A DNA stretch of 64,000 nucleotides, taken from positions 70,854,949-70,918,948 of the forward strand of contig JAKSZU010000009.1 of the NCBI GenBank assembly GCA_026018925.1, read 5' to 3'. Positions 22,131-32,700 of this stretch are shown one piece after another. Each line of letters begins with the position of its first letter. Positions within the stretch are counted from its first letter, which is position 1. This DNA is from Tupaia tana (lineage: Eukaryota > Chordata > Mammalia > Scandentia > Tupaiidae). The notes beneath the pieces are model-generated. The model saw only the letters and a list, made by a program, of their open reading frames with translations, had not been told where the DNA came from and made no database searches. Made by a program: the position numbers and the translations under genes.

Positions 22131-23605
22131 TACCACTTCACTTTCTAAGCTATTGAAAACCATTTCAAATAGAAGAATAAGAGTGGTCAATAACTTTATT
22201 CTGTAATTTCTAGGCAATTTCAATCATCTGCTAATATTTTTACAATTCAATGTGGAAGGTATTGGTTTGTGATTAATAAGTTACAGAATATACCTGCATC
22301 CACATTAACCACTAGATATATGTGGAGTATGCTTCTCAGCAGAGAGATAAGAGCATGCCAGCAAATACAGGCACAAGAATCAGATAAATTCCCAGGATAC
22401 ATTTCAATGCTTTTGGCTTTTTTAAGACAAATGATCAAACCTTCACATAAAAAAGTGCATGTTTTTAAATATCTTTTAAAACTTGCACTCATTTCTAGAT
22501 AAATATGCCTATCTCAGCCCATTTTCAGTTCCTAAGTGTAATAAAAATTACTTCACAATGAATAAAACTTCTAAACTCACATTATTTCAGAATGACAGCT
22601 TTCCTTCCTACAGTAAAGGGCAAAGAGCAGATCAATAGTCTCAAGACAAAACAGAAATGACATTCCAAACATGGAGAAGAGACTGATGGAGAATGCTATG
22701 AAACTGGAATTTTAAAGAGAATCCTCTTTGATAAATGAAGAACCACCTTTCTCTATCACTAAGACATACAAGCTACAAAGCAATACACCGAGGCCCTACT
22801 TCTCAAGAGATGGTCAGCACCTAGAAATGGGAACATCAGTCCAACATTCAACGCTTTAGAATGTGTGCACAATGGACGATAAATAACTCCAACAGTCAAA
22901 TGAATAGCAAAGGGCTATTTCTCCTTAAAGCTTAGGCTTATCTTTCCCTCTGGCAGGGAGACAAACTGTGATGTCCCTTTCGGTTTGGACTTTCTCTTGG
23001 AAACCAAAGTTGTTAGGATGATCTATGAACTGATAGTAAGTTCATCATTATAAAGACATCTCCCAATTCTACTTGTGGTAAAAGAAAAGGGGTTTTGTTT
23101 TATCTTACACCAAATAAATGATAGAGAGAAAAAATTTATTACTGTACATATATTTACATAAGTAATTATGTAAGGTGATTTATAGGCATCAAAATTCAGA
23201 GTACTTTGAGCTCAAGGAGTCGAATTTTCCATTGTTAGAACATCATGCTAATATAGAACATTTAACAAAAAGTGTATCATGTTACAATTTTAAATGACAC
23301 TAAGAGAAGCTGAAATCTATAGGTGAAAAGGAAAACTTACCTCTTTAAGCTTTGATGAAAAAGAAGGAATATACATGAAACATATGAATCACAATGTGAT
23401 TATATTTCAATCTCTTATTATGGACAAGATAAATTGCAATAGTGCAGAGGCCTGTGATTGACTCTGCTAGGTATTACTGAGTTCTTTTGTTTACAAACCA
23501 ATGCATTACTAACTCATCTATGAGTTCTACTATAACAATTAAATAATGTGTATTTTTTGGAATACATTCTACATTGTAAGCAGAACCTGTCAGTATTCAT
23601 TTTTT
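22131..23605. other. Unique, repeat-poor stretch
   Basis: No repeat or coding exon recognised. 22700-23060 has balanced composition unlike its AT-rich flanks and could be a conserved noncoding element; conservation cannot be judged here. Confidence 0.4.
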
Positions 23606-23611
23606 TTAAGT

Positions 23612-23827
23612 TTATTTATTCCTTGAGTAAGAGAGATTGAGAGAAAGAGAGAGAAAGAAAGAAACACAGTATCCCCAACAGGATCTGGGTGCCACAATCC
23701 ACCCTTGAGCCTTAGTCAGCCTGGATCATGGGCACATCCATGCCCAATATGCTCAGGGAGGTCTCCTTCCCATGAGAGTCTCCTTTGTAAAGTGTCATGT
23801 TTTACCACTGTACTACAGTTCAGCCCC
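23612..23827 (-). mobile_element. Older SINE family (hybrid tRNA/7SL-like)
   Basis: Starts TTTAAGTTTATTTATTCCTTGAG, then a GAGAGAAAGAGAG block, then CAGCCTGGATCATGGGCACATCCATGCCC and a right end CACTGTACTACAGTTCAGCCCC. On the minus strand the GGGCATGGATGTGCCCATGATCCAGG part resembles 7SL/Alu wording. Confidence 0.65.
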
Positions 23828-24160
23828 ATTATGGGCTTTTGAGACAAGTTTAAATTGCATCATAACCCAATGTTTGTGCCCTCTTCCCTATATATTAATC
23901 TTTTCTCCTTTCTCCCACACACATCACCTCTCAAATCTATCTTTGTTTTCTTCTTCCGTTTGTCATTTTCAACTCTGGACCTTATTAATAAGACTCCCTT
24001 TATACACGGCTCATATAATTTTCCTTCTTTCTTTTGTGACACTTTCCTTTCCCTTTCAATGCTCTCTTTGGTGGCCATTTTTCTTGATACAGCTATCTTA
24101 GTGTTCAGCCTTTTTCTGTGTTACATTTGGTAGTGCTGCCATCTCTTCATTAGACTTCTT
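23828..24160. other. Unassigned pyrimidine-rich stretch
   Basis: Open frames here (up to 109 codons, plus strand) are Leu/Phe/Ser rich and follow from T/C-rich composition. No gene is supported. Confidence 0.4.
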
Positions 24161-24164
24161 TTTT

Positions 24165-24397
24165 TAAGTTTATTAATTTCTTCATGAGAGTGAGAGACAA
24201 ACAGAGAAAAAGGTAAGCACTGTCAACAGGAACTCATGTCATGATCCCTACCCTCAGCCATTCCAGCCAGCCAGGGTCACCAGCATGAGCACCTAGAGTG
24301 TACAGGTCTACTAGAGAACCAAACCTATGATCTTCCATATGGATCCTGCATCACTTGAACAACACATTACCTACATGTCACCAAGCCAACCTCTCCA
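24165..24397 (-). mobile_element. Older SINE family (hybrid tRNA/7SL-like)
   Basis: TTTAAGTTTATTAATTTCTTCATGAGAG and GTGAGAGACAAACAGAG, a body with CAGCCAGGGTCACCAGCATGAGCACC, TGATCTTCCATATGGATCC and a right end ATGTCACCAAGCCAAC. Same block order as 23612-23827. Confidence 0.65.
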
Positions 24398-24912
24398 TTA
24401 AACTTCTTTTTAGCACTTGTGTGTAAAATAGTGAAATTAAGTCTGCCCTTAGGGAACCCTCAACTATCATTTTACTACCAGCTCTCTCGTCCAGTACTAT
24501 TCACAGTGTCTCTGTTATTCATGTTGCTTAAGCCCTCCCACCCAATAAATGACCACATGCCCATCAACTCTCAGCATCTAGTCCCAATATGTTTCTTTTG
24601 TACCTAATACACAAAGGAATATACTTATTACTAGGCCACATATACACTTGACCCTTAACTTGTACGGTTAATTCCTACATCACTTGTTCCTGCACTGCTG
24701 TTAAGCTAGGACTTGCTCTTTCCTATACTCCTAAAATGGTTTTCTGAATATTTGCGCATATCCTTATTTTTATACATCACAGGTCATCTTCTACCACTGA
24801 TTTATTACTTCAGCCTGTCAAAATCTGCAGCAATAATTTCCAGAGATACAACTCATCCTGCTAATATTTGAGACATTCCTTTAACATATTTTAATTCAAT
24901 CTAATGGAAGAG
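24398..24912. other. Unassigned stretch
   Basis: No repeat or gene recognised. Confidence 0.4.
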
Positions 24913-24914
24913 TT

Positions 24915-25506
24915 TACCTGGTATAATAGACTGAAGTGTACCCTCCAAAAAAATTTAGTAAGTCAAAGCTCTAACCCTCAAAATTATTATCTTTTTCTTT
25001 TATTACTTATTTATGTATCTATTTATTTGTTGTGATTTTCAGGCCACAGGATCTGGGACCTGAACCACAGTTGGCCATGTGGGATAACTGCGCCTCAACC
25101 ACCATGCAACCTGCCAGCCCCCAGAGTGACTGTCTTTAGGGATAGTGCTGTTAAAGAGGTATTTAATCTTAAACAAGGTCATCTGAGCAGTAGTACAATC
25201 CAATATAACTGGTGTCCTCATAAGAAGTGGAAGAGACACCAGAAATATCTCTCTCTATCTATCTCTCTCTCTCCTCTCTCTCCTTTCTTTCTCTTTCTCA
25301 GAATATGCACATCAATGAAAGGTCATTTAAAGACACAGCAAGAAGGGAGCTATCTGCAGTCTGAGGAGAGATGTCAAGAGAAACTTCACCTGCCTGATGC
25401 TTTGATGTTGGACTTCCAATCTCCATAACTAAAAGAAAATATATTTCTGTTGTTAAGGCAACTCAGTCTGTGGTGTTTTGTTATGGCAGCCCTGGCAGAC
25501 TAATAC
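24915..25506 (+). mobile_element. MLT1-type LTR (ERVL-MaLR relic)
   Basis: TATAATAGACTGAAGTGTACCCTCC, GTGACTGTCTTTAGGGATAG, GGTGTCCTCATAAGAAGTGGAAGAGACACC and TTGTTATGGCAGCCCTGGCAGACTAATACA follow the MLT1 LTR from start to end in order. A short SINE lies inside (24985-25122). It is a solitary LTR; no internal retroviral genes are present. Confidence 0.88.
24985..25122 (-). mobile_element. CYN-like SINE fragment
   Basis: TTTATTACTTATTTATGTATCTATTTATT tail, then the tRNA-related head only (GGACCTGAACCACAGTTGGCC and CATGCAACCTGCCAGCCCC). It is a short type lacking the body, inserted in the MLT1 LTR. Confidence 0.8.
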
Positions 25507-26057
25507 ACCTGGTCTTATAGATCTACTATTGCCCCAGTTTACTATATATGCTACTAAAACTGAATATAAATATACCAACTATAGGAATGCAGGGATCACA
25601 AATTTGGCTTCCCTCAGATTCAGTGCTATCTCTATCAAATCCCAAAAGCATTTTTCATAGAAATTTTTTAAAATGCAAAAATTCATAGGGAAACCAAAAT
25701 TATACCAGACAGTTAAAGCAATCTTGAAAATGAAGAACAAGGCTAAGGCCTTGTTGTCACATCACACTTACTGACATCAAAACGTATTGTAAAGCTGCAG
25801 CAATTTAAACAGTACGATATTGGCATAAAGACAGAAATATAGACTAAATAAAACAGAATAGAGAGCCCCAAAATAAACACATGCATATATGGTCAACTGA
25901 TTTTTGACAAGTGTTCCAAGAATGCACAATGGGAAAAGGGTCATCTCTTCAGAAAATGGTGCAGGAAAAATTGGATATACACATGAAGAAGAAGAAAATT
26001 GGACCCTTATCTTACACTATACATAAAAATCAACATAATATTGGTTAAATACTCAGA

Positions 26058-26298
26058 TCAGCCCTGTAGTCTAGTGGCTAAGGGATCCAGATCTCACATG
26101 GCTGAAAGTGGTTTGAAACTTGGCCCTGGTAGCTTGAAAATCATGCCAGGCATCTGTGCATGCATGCCCAAAATCTTGAGTGGATGGAGAAATGGAGGAG
26201 TAAAGATTGTGGCATGACCATGCTCTAATGAGAGGGTGCTCCCCACACCTTGGTCTCACTCTGACAAATGCACTTTCCCTCTGGCAACTAAAAAAAAG
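26058..26298 (+). mobile_element. CYN-like SINE, old
   Basis: Head CAGCCCTGTAGTCTAGTGGCTAAGG, body with GCATGCATGCCCAAAATC and short A tail. TSD GGTTAAATACTCAGA resembles GAATTAAATACTTAA after the tail. Confidence 0.85.
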
Positions 26299-27002
26299 GA
26301 ATTAAATACTTAAACATAAGACCTAAAACTTTACAACTCCTAGAATAAACATAAGGAGAAAATGTCATGATAATTGTCTTGGCAATGATTTCATGAATAT
26401 GACAATAAAGCATGGGCAAGAAAACCAAAAAATAGGTAAGTGGGACTACACCAAACAAAAATCTTCACAGCAAGGGAAACAATTAAAGTAAAAAGACAAT
26501 CTATGGAATAGGTGAAAATATTTTCAAACCAACAATCTGATAAAGGATTAATATACAAAATATATTAGGAACTACTACAACTCAACAGCACAAAGAAGCC
26601 AAATAACCCAGTTTAAGAGTGGGCAAAGGACTTGAATAAACATTCCTCCAAAGATGACACACAAATGTTCAACAGATAAATTAAAAGGAGCTCAACATCA
26701 CTAATCATAAGGAAAATTCAATCAAAACCACAGCGGGGTATGCCCTCACAACTGTTAGGATAGCTACAATTGGAAAAATAAATAAATAGATAAGAAAGTT
26801 AACAAGTATTGGCAAGGATGTGGAGAAAAGGGAGTCTTTATACACTGTTGATGGGAACGTGAAATGGTAGAGCAACTATGGAAAACAGTATGGAGGTGCC
26901 TCAAAAATTTAAAAGTCAAGCTATTATATGATCTAGTAATCTCACTTCTGGATATATATGCAAAAGAATTAAAATTAGCATCTTAAAAAAAAGATATCTG
27001 CA

Positions 27003-27248
27003 GGCCAGCAGGTGGCACAGAGGTTAAGGCAACTGGATCCCATATGGCCGACTGCATGGTTTGAGTTCTGGATCTAGCAGCTTGAAAATCATGCAGGGCA
27101 CATGCACATAAATGCTCAAAATCCTAAGAGGAGAATGAATGAGAAGGGAATTGCAATGTGGCCATAACCCTGGGGGGTGATTTTTCTCTCTCTCTCTCTC
27201 TCTCCTCCCTTTTTCTCTCTCTCTCTCCCTCTCCCTCTCCCTCTCCCT

Positions 27249-27300
<52 letters not shown>

Positions 27301-27341
27301 TATCTCCCTCTAGTAAGTGCACGTACCCAATACCAAATTTT
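27003..27341 (+). mobile_element. CYN-like SINE with large (CT)n/(CTCCCT)n block
   Basis: Head GGCCAGCAGGTGGCACAGAGG. The pyrimidine block is expanded at 27183-27283 and followed by (CA)n. TSD AAAAAGATATCTGCA (26988-27002) with AAAAAGATTATCTGCA (27342-27357). Confidence 0.92.
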
Positions 27342-27619
27342 AAAAAGATTATCTGCATTCCATGTACACAGCAGTATTATTATTCATGATAGCCAAGAAA
27401 TTAAAATGACCTAAATTTTACTTAATAGATTTTTTTAACGCTCTTTACACATACAATAGAAGAGAATTCAATCTTAGAAAAGAAAGGAATTCCCTAATTG
27501 TTATAACATGGATAAACATGGAAGGCATTATGGGTTTTTTTTTTATTATTTTATTTAACTTTCTTTCTTCCTCTTTCTTTCCTTTCTCTGTCTTTCTTTT
27601 GCTTTCTATATTTCTTCCC

Positions 27620-27885
27620 ATTTCTTTCTTTTTTGGAGAGGTTTTTGCTATAGGGCGCATGCACTCGCCAGAAAGATAGAGAGAGACACAGAGACAGAAA
27701 GGGAGAAATCACCCCCTAGGGAGGATGGCCACGCCACAATCCCTTCTCCTCCATTCACCTCTCGGGATCTTGGGCATGCACACACACATGCCCAGAGTGA
27801 GTTTAAGCCACTGGGTCCAGTACTGAAACCACAGTTGACTACAAGGGAGTCCAGCGACATAGCCATTACTTCAACTGCTGGTCCC
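27620..27885 (-). mobile_element. CYN-like tRNA SINE
   Basis: TTTTTTGGAGAGGTTTTTGCTATAGGGCGCATGCACTCG through to the head CTTCAACTGCTGGTCCC. It is inserted beside a second, shorter SINE. Confidence 0.92.
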
Positions 27886-27888
27886 TCT

Positions 27889-28028
27889 TCTTTCTTTATT
27901 TTATATTTGACCAGAGAGAGACAGAGTGAGAGAGAGAAAATGAGAGAGAGGTAAAGTGAAAAAGCAAGCCACCAGGTCGGCTATGTGGGTGTCCAGCACC
28001 CTTAACCACCACACCACCTGCCGGCCCC
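27889..28028 (-). mobile_element. Short SINE type (tRNA head plus GACCAGAG tail)
   Basis: TTTATTTTATATTTGACCAGAGAGAGACAGAG, then AAGCAAGCCACCAGGTCGGC and the head CACCACACCACCTGCCGGCCCC. The short type lacks the GCCGGGCGCG body; the same form recurs at 36010, 41066, 42395, 56641 and 58045. Confidence 0.85.
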
Positions 28029-28496
28029 AACGCACCATATTAAGTGAAAGAAACCAGCCACAGAAATACATTCCACATATATGAGGCATTTAAAATAGTG
28101 AAAATCATAGAAGCAGAGAGTAAAATGGTGGTTACCAAGGTTTCAGGGAAAGGAGAAAGGGAGAGCTATTCAAAGGATATAAAATTTCAGTTATGCAAGA
28201 TGAATATACTATAGAGATCTGCTGGGTCACATAGTCCCTGTAGTAAACAATAATGTATTATATACTTAAAATTTCTTTTAGGATAGATTTTAGGTTAAAT
28301 ATTCTCACCACACACATGTGCACACACAAATACACACACAACAAAGAGGTAGGAAGAAACTTTTGGAGATGATGGCTATGTTGATTGCCATGCTTTTGCT
28401 GATGGTTTCATGGATGTATGCGTGTGCTCAAACCCATCAAATTGTATTCATTAAAATGTTCAGTGTTTTAATAATATTTATACCTGAATAAAGTTT

Positions 28497-28497
<1 letters not shown>

Positions 28498-28545
<48 letters not shown>
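28498..28545. repeat. (TA)n microsatellite
   Basis: TA repeats right after the L1M 3' end, interrupted once by AAATA. It probably grew from the L1M tail. Confidence 0.95.
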
Positions 28546-28546
<1 letters not shown>

Positions 28547-28810
28547 AAAGAAAAATCTCTTTCACCATTAATTAATGTTTTCATTGTAATTTTAATTTAC
28601 CCTAAACTATATTGATATAGACATACATGGTGTCAGAAAAAAAGAAAAACAAGATCTAGGACTCACTACAGTGCTATATTCTTACTTAACTTTTTATTTT
28701 AATGTAATTAAAGTTATGTCTTCATTTGGTCCATATATTCCATTATATAACATTTAATGTTGTGTTAAAATAGACAATTATTTCCATAATTAATGTCTCA
28801 ACTCAGCAAT
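28546..28810. other. Unique AT-rich stretch
   Basis: Nothing recognised. Confidence 0.5.
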
Positions 28811-29056
28811 TTTTTTTTTTAGGTTTTAATCATAGGGCATGTGTACTCACCAGAGAGAGACAGAGAGAGTGAGAGGGAAAGTGAGAAATCATCACCTGGA
28901 GGAATGACCAAGGCACAATTCCTTCTCCTCCATTCTCCTGGGATCTTTGGCACACATGCACATGCATCTGACATGATTTTTAAGCTACCAGGTCCAGGAC
29001 TCAAACCATGTTAGACTAAGTCCAGCACCTTAACCACCACACCACCTGCTGGCCCC
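28811..29056 (-). mobile_element. CYN-like SINE, older
   Basis: TTTTTTTTTTTAGGTTTTAATCATAGGGC through to CACCACACCACCTGCTGGCCCC. Confidence 0.9.
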
Positions 29057-29366
29057 TCAAAAAATATTATTTGGTTGATGTTAAGTCTTTTTGCACTAAA
29101 CAAATATAATATTAAAAATTAGCCAAAGGAAAATTCTCTAGGGATAATAAATCCTCTTCTTGGCAATTGTTACCAGAGGAATCGCTTTTCTGTGAAGTGT
29201 GCTCATTTAAAAATAATGCACATAAGTGCAGGCTTAGCATCTTAAGTGCATCAACTCACATTCTGAGTTTTTAAATCTGTTTCATTAGAAAACTGACATT
29301 TAGTAGTTTGTCATAGTGCCAGTTACTTCCAAAATCATATACTAAAGGAAAAAAGTATAAAAATGG
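29057..29366. other. Unique stretch
   Basis: No repeat or gene recognised. Confidence 0.5.
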
Positions 29367-29376
29367 ATCCAAAATC

Positions 29377-29648
29377 GGTACCAGCAGTTGGTGTAATGGC
29401 TGTCGCTGGACTCCCATGTAGTCGACTGCAGTTTGAATCCCAGACCCAGTGGCTTAAACTCACACTGGGCGTGAGTGCATGTGTGCCCAAGATCCCAACA
29501 GAAGAATGGAGGAGAAGGGATTGCAGCATGGCCATCCCCCCTGGGGGATGATTTCTCGCTTTCTGTTTCTCTGTCTTTCTCTTACTGGCAAATGCACGCA
29601 CCCTATACCAGAACACCTATCAAAAAAAAAAAAAAAAAAAAAAAAAGA
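29377..29648 (+). mobile_element. CYN-like tRNA SINE
   Basis: Head GTACCAGCAGTTGGTGTAATGGC, CCCCCCTGGGGGATGATTTCTCGC block and a 26-base A tail. TSD ATCCAAAATC at 29367-29376 and 29649-29658. Confidence 0.95.
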
Positions 29649-29695
29649 ATCCAAAATCTTATTTCTATCCATGTGTACCAAATAGATATTCAAAT

Positions 29696-29775
29696 TATTG
29701 GGTCATTGGAAAAGTCATGGAAAAGTCATTTTTGCACAGAAAAATACGTCATGACTGTTTTTGACCACCCAATTA
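29696..29775. mobile_element. Mariner-type MITE, about 80 bp
   Basis: Flanked by TA, with imperfect terminal inverted repeats TTGGGTCATTGGAAAAGTCATG and its near complement ending ACCACCCAA. The centre is palindromic-like (TTTTTGCACAGAAAAATACGTCATGAC). It is the same family as 53458-53540. The layout matches internally deleted mariner elements such as the primate MADE1 type. Confidence 0.7.
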
Positions 29776-30717
29776 TTTTCCATGTTTTATCAGGATATCA
29801 AAGAACTTAAAGCAGATTGATCCAATATGTATTTTTTAAATACTCCTCTATCACTTTTCTAGTAATTACAATCCAGTGGTAAGTATTCAGGGTGGTGAGA
29901 CTGTGAATATATTTCCCTTTAAGAGTAAACATTGATTATTATTCAAATAATGAAGTTTTAAGCTATAGTATGTAGGATACAAATAATATAAAAGTCAACT
30001 GTCCTTAATCAAATGTCAGCTTATATAATGTGAAAATACTCATGAGAATCACAAAAAAGAAAAAAAGGATGGGGGAGGTCAGCATCAAAGTTTCATAAGT
30101 AAACCACAGCTTGTGATCCACAGAATTGTCCTTTATTCCTCTTTAGAATTCATGTAATTATACACTCCAGTTTTACCATTAACCATCAAACTTTAATACA
30201 AAGGATAATTGGAAAGCATTAACCATAAAATAAATGTTATAGTGTTAATAACAATTACTCAAAAGTCAACCAATACAATAGAATTTCACTAATTATCACT
30301 AATGACAAGAAGACTTACGACTGATAGATAAACAGGGGAAATTAATAGGTAATTTAACAGTTATTTTGAGGACACTATTTAAAAAATAGTCAAAGATAAT
30401 ATAATACATTAGTATAACATGGTTAATATATTTTTGAATATTTATTATAATATGTGATATACATATAATTATGGTCTTTAAAAGCATGTATATAGTGTAC
30501 AGTAAACAAATCAAGGATATAAACGTATACACCACCTTCAACATGCAACACATGTTGTAAACAATCGAAATCAGTTCCAACTAGTTATTTTAAAAGTATG
30601 TACTGAATTGTCTATGACAGTCTGTACTTTGAAATACAGTTCTAAAGAAAAACAAATTGCTTAAAAATCAGACAACAAAAAGTCTCATAAATTAATGGAA
30701 ATGGATTTTTTAAAAAC
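29776..30717. other. Unassigned AT-rich stretch
   Basis: No gene. 30430-30560 (GTACAGTAAACAAATCAAGG and following) may be an L1M 3' UTR relic. Confidence 0.4.
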
Positions 30718-30729
30718 AAAGATCATCTT

Positions 30730-30992
30730 GGGGACCAGCAGTTAACGTAATGGCTATGTCGCTGGACTCCCATGTAGTCGACCGCGGTTCGCGTCCCGGA
30801 CCCGGAGGCTTAAAACTCACGCCGGGCGCGTGTGCGTGCGTGCCCAAGATCCCGAGAGGAGAATGGAGAAGAAGGGATTGTGGCATGGCCATCCCCCCTG
30901 GGGGGTGATTTCTCGCTTTCTGTCTCTCTGTCTCTCTCTGTCTGTCTGGCGAGCGCATGTACCCTATAGCGAAAACCTCTCAAAAAAAATAA
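30730..30992 (+). mobile_element. CYN-like SINE, young subfamily
   Basis: One of the best-preserved copies, rich in CpG. B box GGTTCGCGTCC (30786-30796), body GCCGGGCGCGTGTGCGTGCG. Perfect 12-bp TSD AAAGATCATCTT at 30718-30729 and 30993-31004. Confidence 0.97.
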
Positions 30993-31004
30993 AAAGATCA
31001 TCTT

Positions 31005-31169
31005 AACACAGCTAATACAGAAGAATTTGTAATTTCCATATAGAGGACTATGGGAGAAAAGAGTTTACATTTTGAAAAGATCTATGGTATCATTGGTCCA
31101 GTTAGAGACAGGTAAAATTGCATAAAACAATACTCATTAGGAAGAGAGAAAAAGAAAATGTTTACTCAC
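31005..31169. other. Unique stretch
   Basis: Nothing recognised. Confidence 0.5.
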
Positions 31170-31224
31170 TCCCTGTGAGCCCTTGTAAGACCATAATACT
31201 GTACTGTGCATAAAGAAATAAGTC
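31170..31224 (-). other. Candidate small internal exon (low confidence)
   Basis: On the minus strand a strong acceptor (TTTAGTTTTTGCTTTTTTCAG) is followed by 55 nt and a donor GGGA|GTGAGT. All three frames are open, so frame carries little weight; one reads DLFLYAQYSIMVLQGLTG and leaves one base, in phase with the candidate exon at 11350-11439. No homology recognised. Confidence 0.28.
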
Positions 31225-31520
31225 CTGAAAAAAGCAAAAACTAAACAAAATTGAAAAGAGATGTTTAAAAGCAAACATGGTAGTAAAGTTACGTGATTTC
31301 ATAATTTAGAGGCTTTACAATGTTCTTGATTTTAGCCTTCTTTAAATTCATTCCAAGGAAAGACTCAGCTACTTATAACACTTTGAACTTACCCTCTGTT
31401 ATCCAGTTTTATACAATGAGTGATGGTTATAACAAATATATAAATTGAAACCCGTCTAAACAACTCTCTGTCAAATAATTGGTGAATCTGCATTTAAGCC
31501 TGCAAATGTGAACGATAATC
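31225..31520. other. Unique stretch
   Basis: No repeat or gene recognised. Confidence 0.5.
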
Positions 31521-32700
31521 AAATCTGCATTTTAAGCCTTTTAGTTGAGAAATTTAATTCTGACATTCAGTGTTATCACCAATATATGTGGATTTTCCCT
31601 TTTTTTTCCTAGTTGTTTTGTGTTCTCTTCTAATTATCTCATGACTTCTTTTAGCATTTGTTTATCTGGGAGTAATTTTAGTTCTCCTTTCCACTGGAAG
31701 GATAATCTTGCCTAGTATAATACTCTTGGCAGAAATTATTATTCTTTCAGCATTTTAAATATGTCTTTCTACTCTTTTCTTGCCTTCATTGTTTCAGTTG
31801 AGAGGTCTGATATTAGTCTAATGAGATAACCTTTGAAAGCAACTTGGCATTTCTCTCTTCCCATTTTTAGAATATTATCTTTGCCTTTGACATTTACCAA
31901 TTTGGCTATGATATGCTGTGGAAAGGATCTTCTTATGTTATATCTATTTGGTGTCTTTTGTATTTCCTGGATTTGGATGGCCCCATGCCTCTCTAAGTTT
32001 GAAAAGTTTTTGGGTAATATATCATGAAAGAGATTTTTCCTGTACCTTTGCCTGTCTCTGCCTTCTGCAACACCTATTATGTAGATATTCAGCTATTTAG
32101 GGTTCTAGGATTTCCCATATGTTGCCCCTTTTTATTTATTTATTTAGGTTTTTGCCACAGAGGATGTGCACTTGCTGGAGAGAGACGGAGAGAGACAATG
32201 AGAGGGAAAATGAGAAATCATCCCCCAGGGGGATGGCCACACTGCAATCCCTTCTCCTCCATTCTCCTCTTGGGATCTTGGGCATACACACACATGCACC
32301 AGGTATGATATTCAAACTGCTAGGTCCAGGACTTGAACTACAGTTCATATGGGAGTTCAGCACCTTAACTACTCTGCCACCTGCTGGCCCCTGCTGGTCT
32401 GATTTTTAGTGGTTATTCTTCCATTCTTTTTGGTTTATTTGGATTAAATCAGAGATTTTATATTGAAGATCAGAGTTTACTTTTTCAGTTTGTCTATCTC
32501 TTTATGGAGTTCTTCAAGTCATGGAAGGATTTTCACCTGGAATTGGTTGTCTGTTTTCTCTTGCATCTCACTGAGTTTTATTACAATAAATATTTTGAAA
32601 TATTTTTCTGACATTTCTGTGATATCTTGTGTTTTATCCATTCTTGATGAGGTATTATGTTCCCTTGTAAAAAAAGAAAAAGAAAGTATTTCTTGGTTTT
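31521..32700 (-). pseudogene. L1 ORF1 remnant, minus strand
   Basis: Minus-strand DNA is collinear with L1 ORF1 from its start region (near 32700) through the coil and RNA-binding core to its end near 31640. A short, decayed spacer may reach the ORF2 start near 31530. Many stops. A SINE lies at 32126-32391. It matches the older L1 at 5106-6297 better than the HAL1-like copies. Confidence 0.75.
32126..32391 (-). mobile_element. CYN-like SINE, older
   Basis: TTTATTTATTTATTTAGGTTTTTGCCACAGAGG through to CTCTGCCACCTGCTGGCCCC. It splits the L1 ORF1. Confidence 0.9.

Larger units (their letters stand above)
25590..28497 (+). mobile_element. L1M: ORF2 3' part and 3' UTR
   Basis: Old L1 ORF2 from about CTATCTCTATCAAATCCC through TGTTGATGGGAACGTGAAATGG, to a 3' UTR ending CATTAAAATGTTCAGTGTTTTAATAATATTTATACCTGAATAAAG near 28495. 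It has no open frame. SINEs at 26058, 27003, 27620 and 27889 interrupt it. Confidence 0.85.

Noticed and set aside
23772-24101. 109-codon Leu/Ser/Phe-rich frame
   Set aside because: T/C-rich DNA partly in an old SINE; two overlapping frames are equally open, and no signal or domain is convincing.
24915-25506. Endogenous retrovirus
   Set aside because: Only solitary MaLR-type LTRs are present at 24915, 36735 and 47790; no gag, pol or env text next to them.
27183-27283. CRISPR-like or regulatory pyrimidine array
   Set aside because: Plain (CT)n/(CTCCCT)n growth inside a SINE; no spacers.
30710-30958. Minus-strand open frames of 60-110 codons that recur with similar protein text (GHARTRARREF, GDGHAAIPSPPFSS)
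   Set aside because: They are translations of the same SINE family; similarity comes from the repeat, not from coding.
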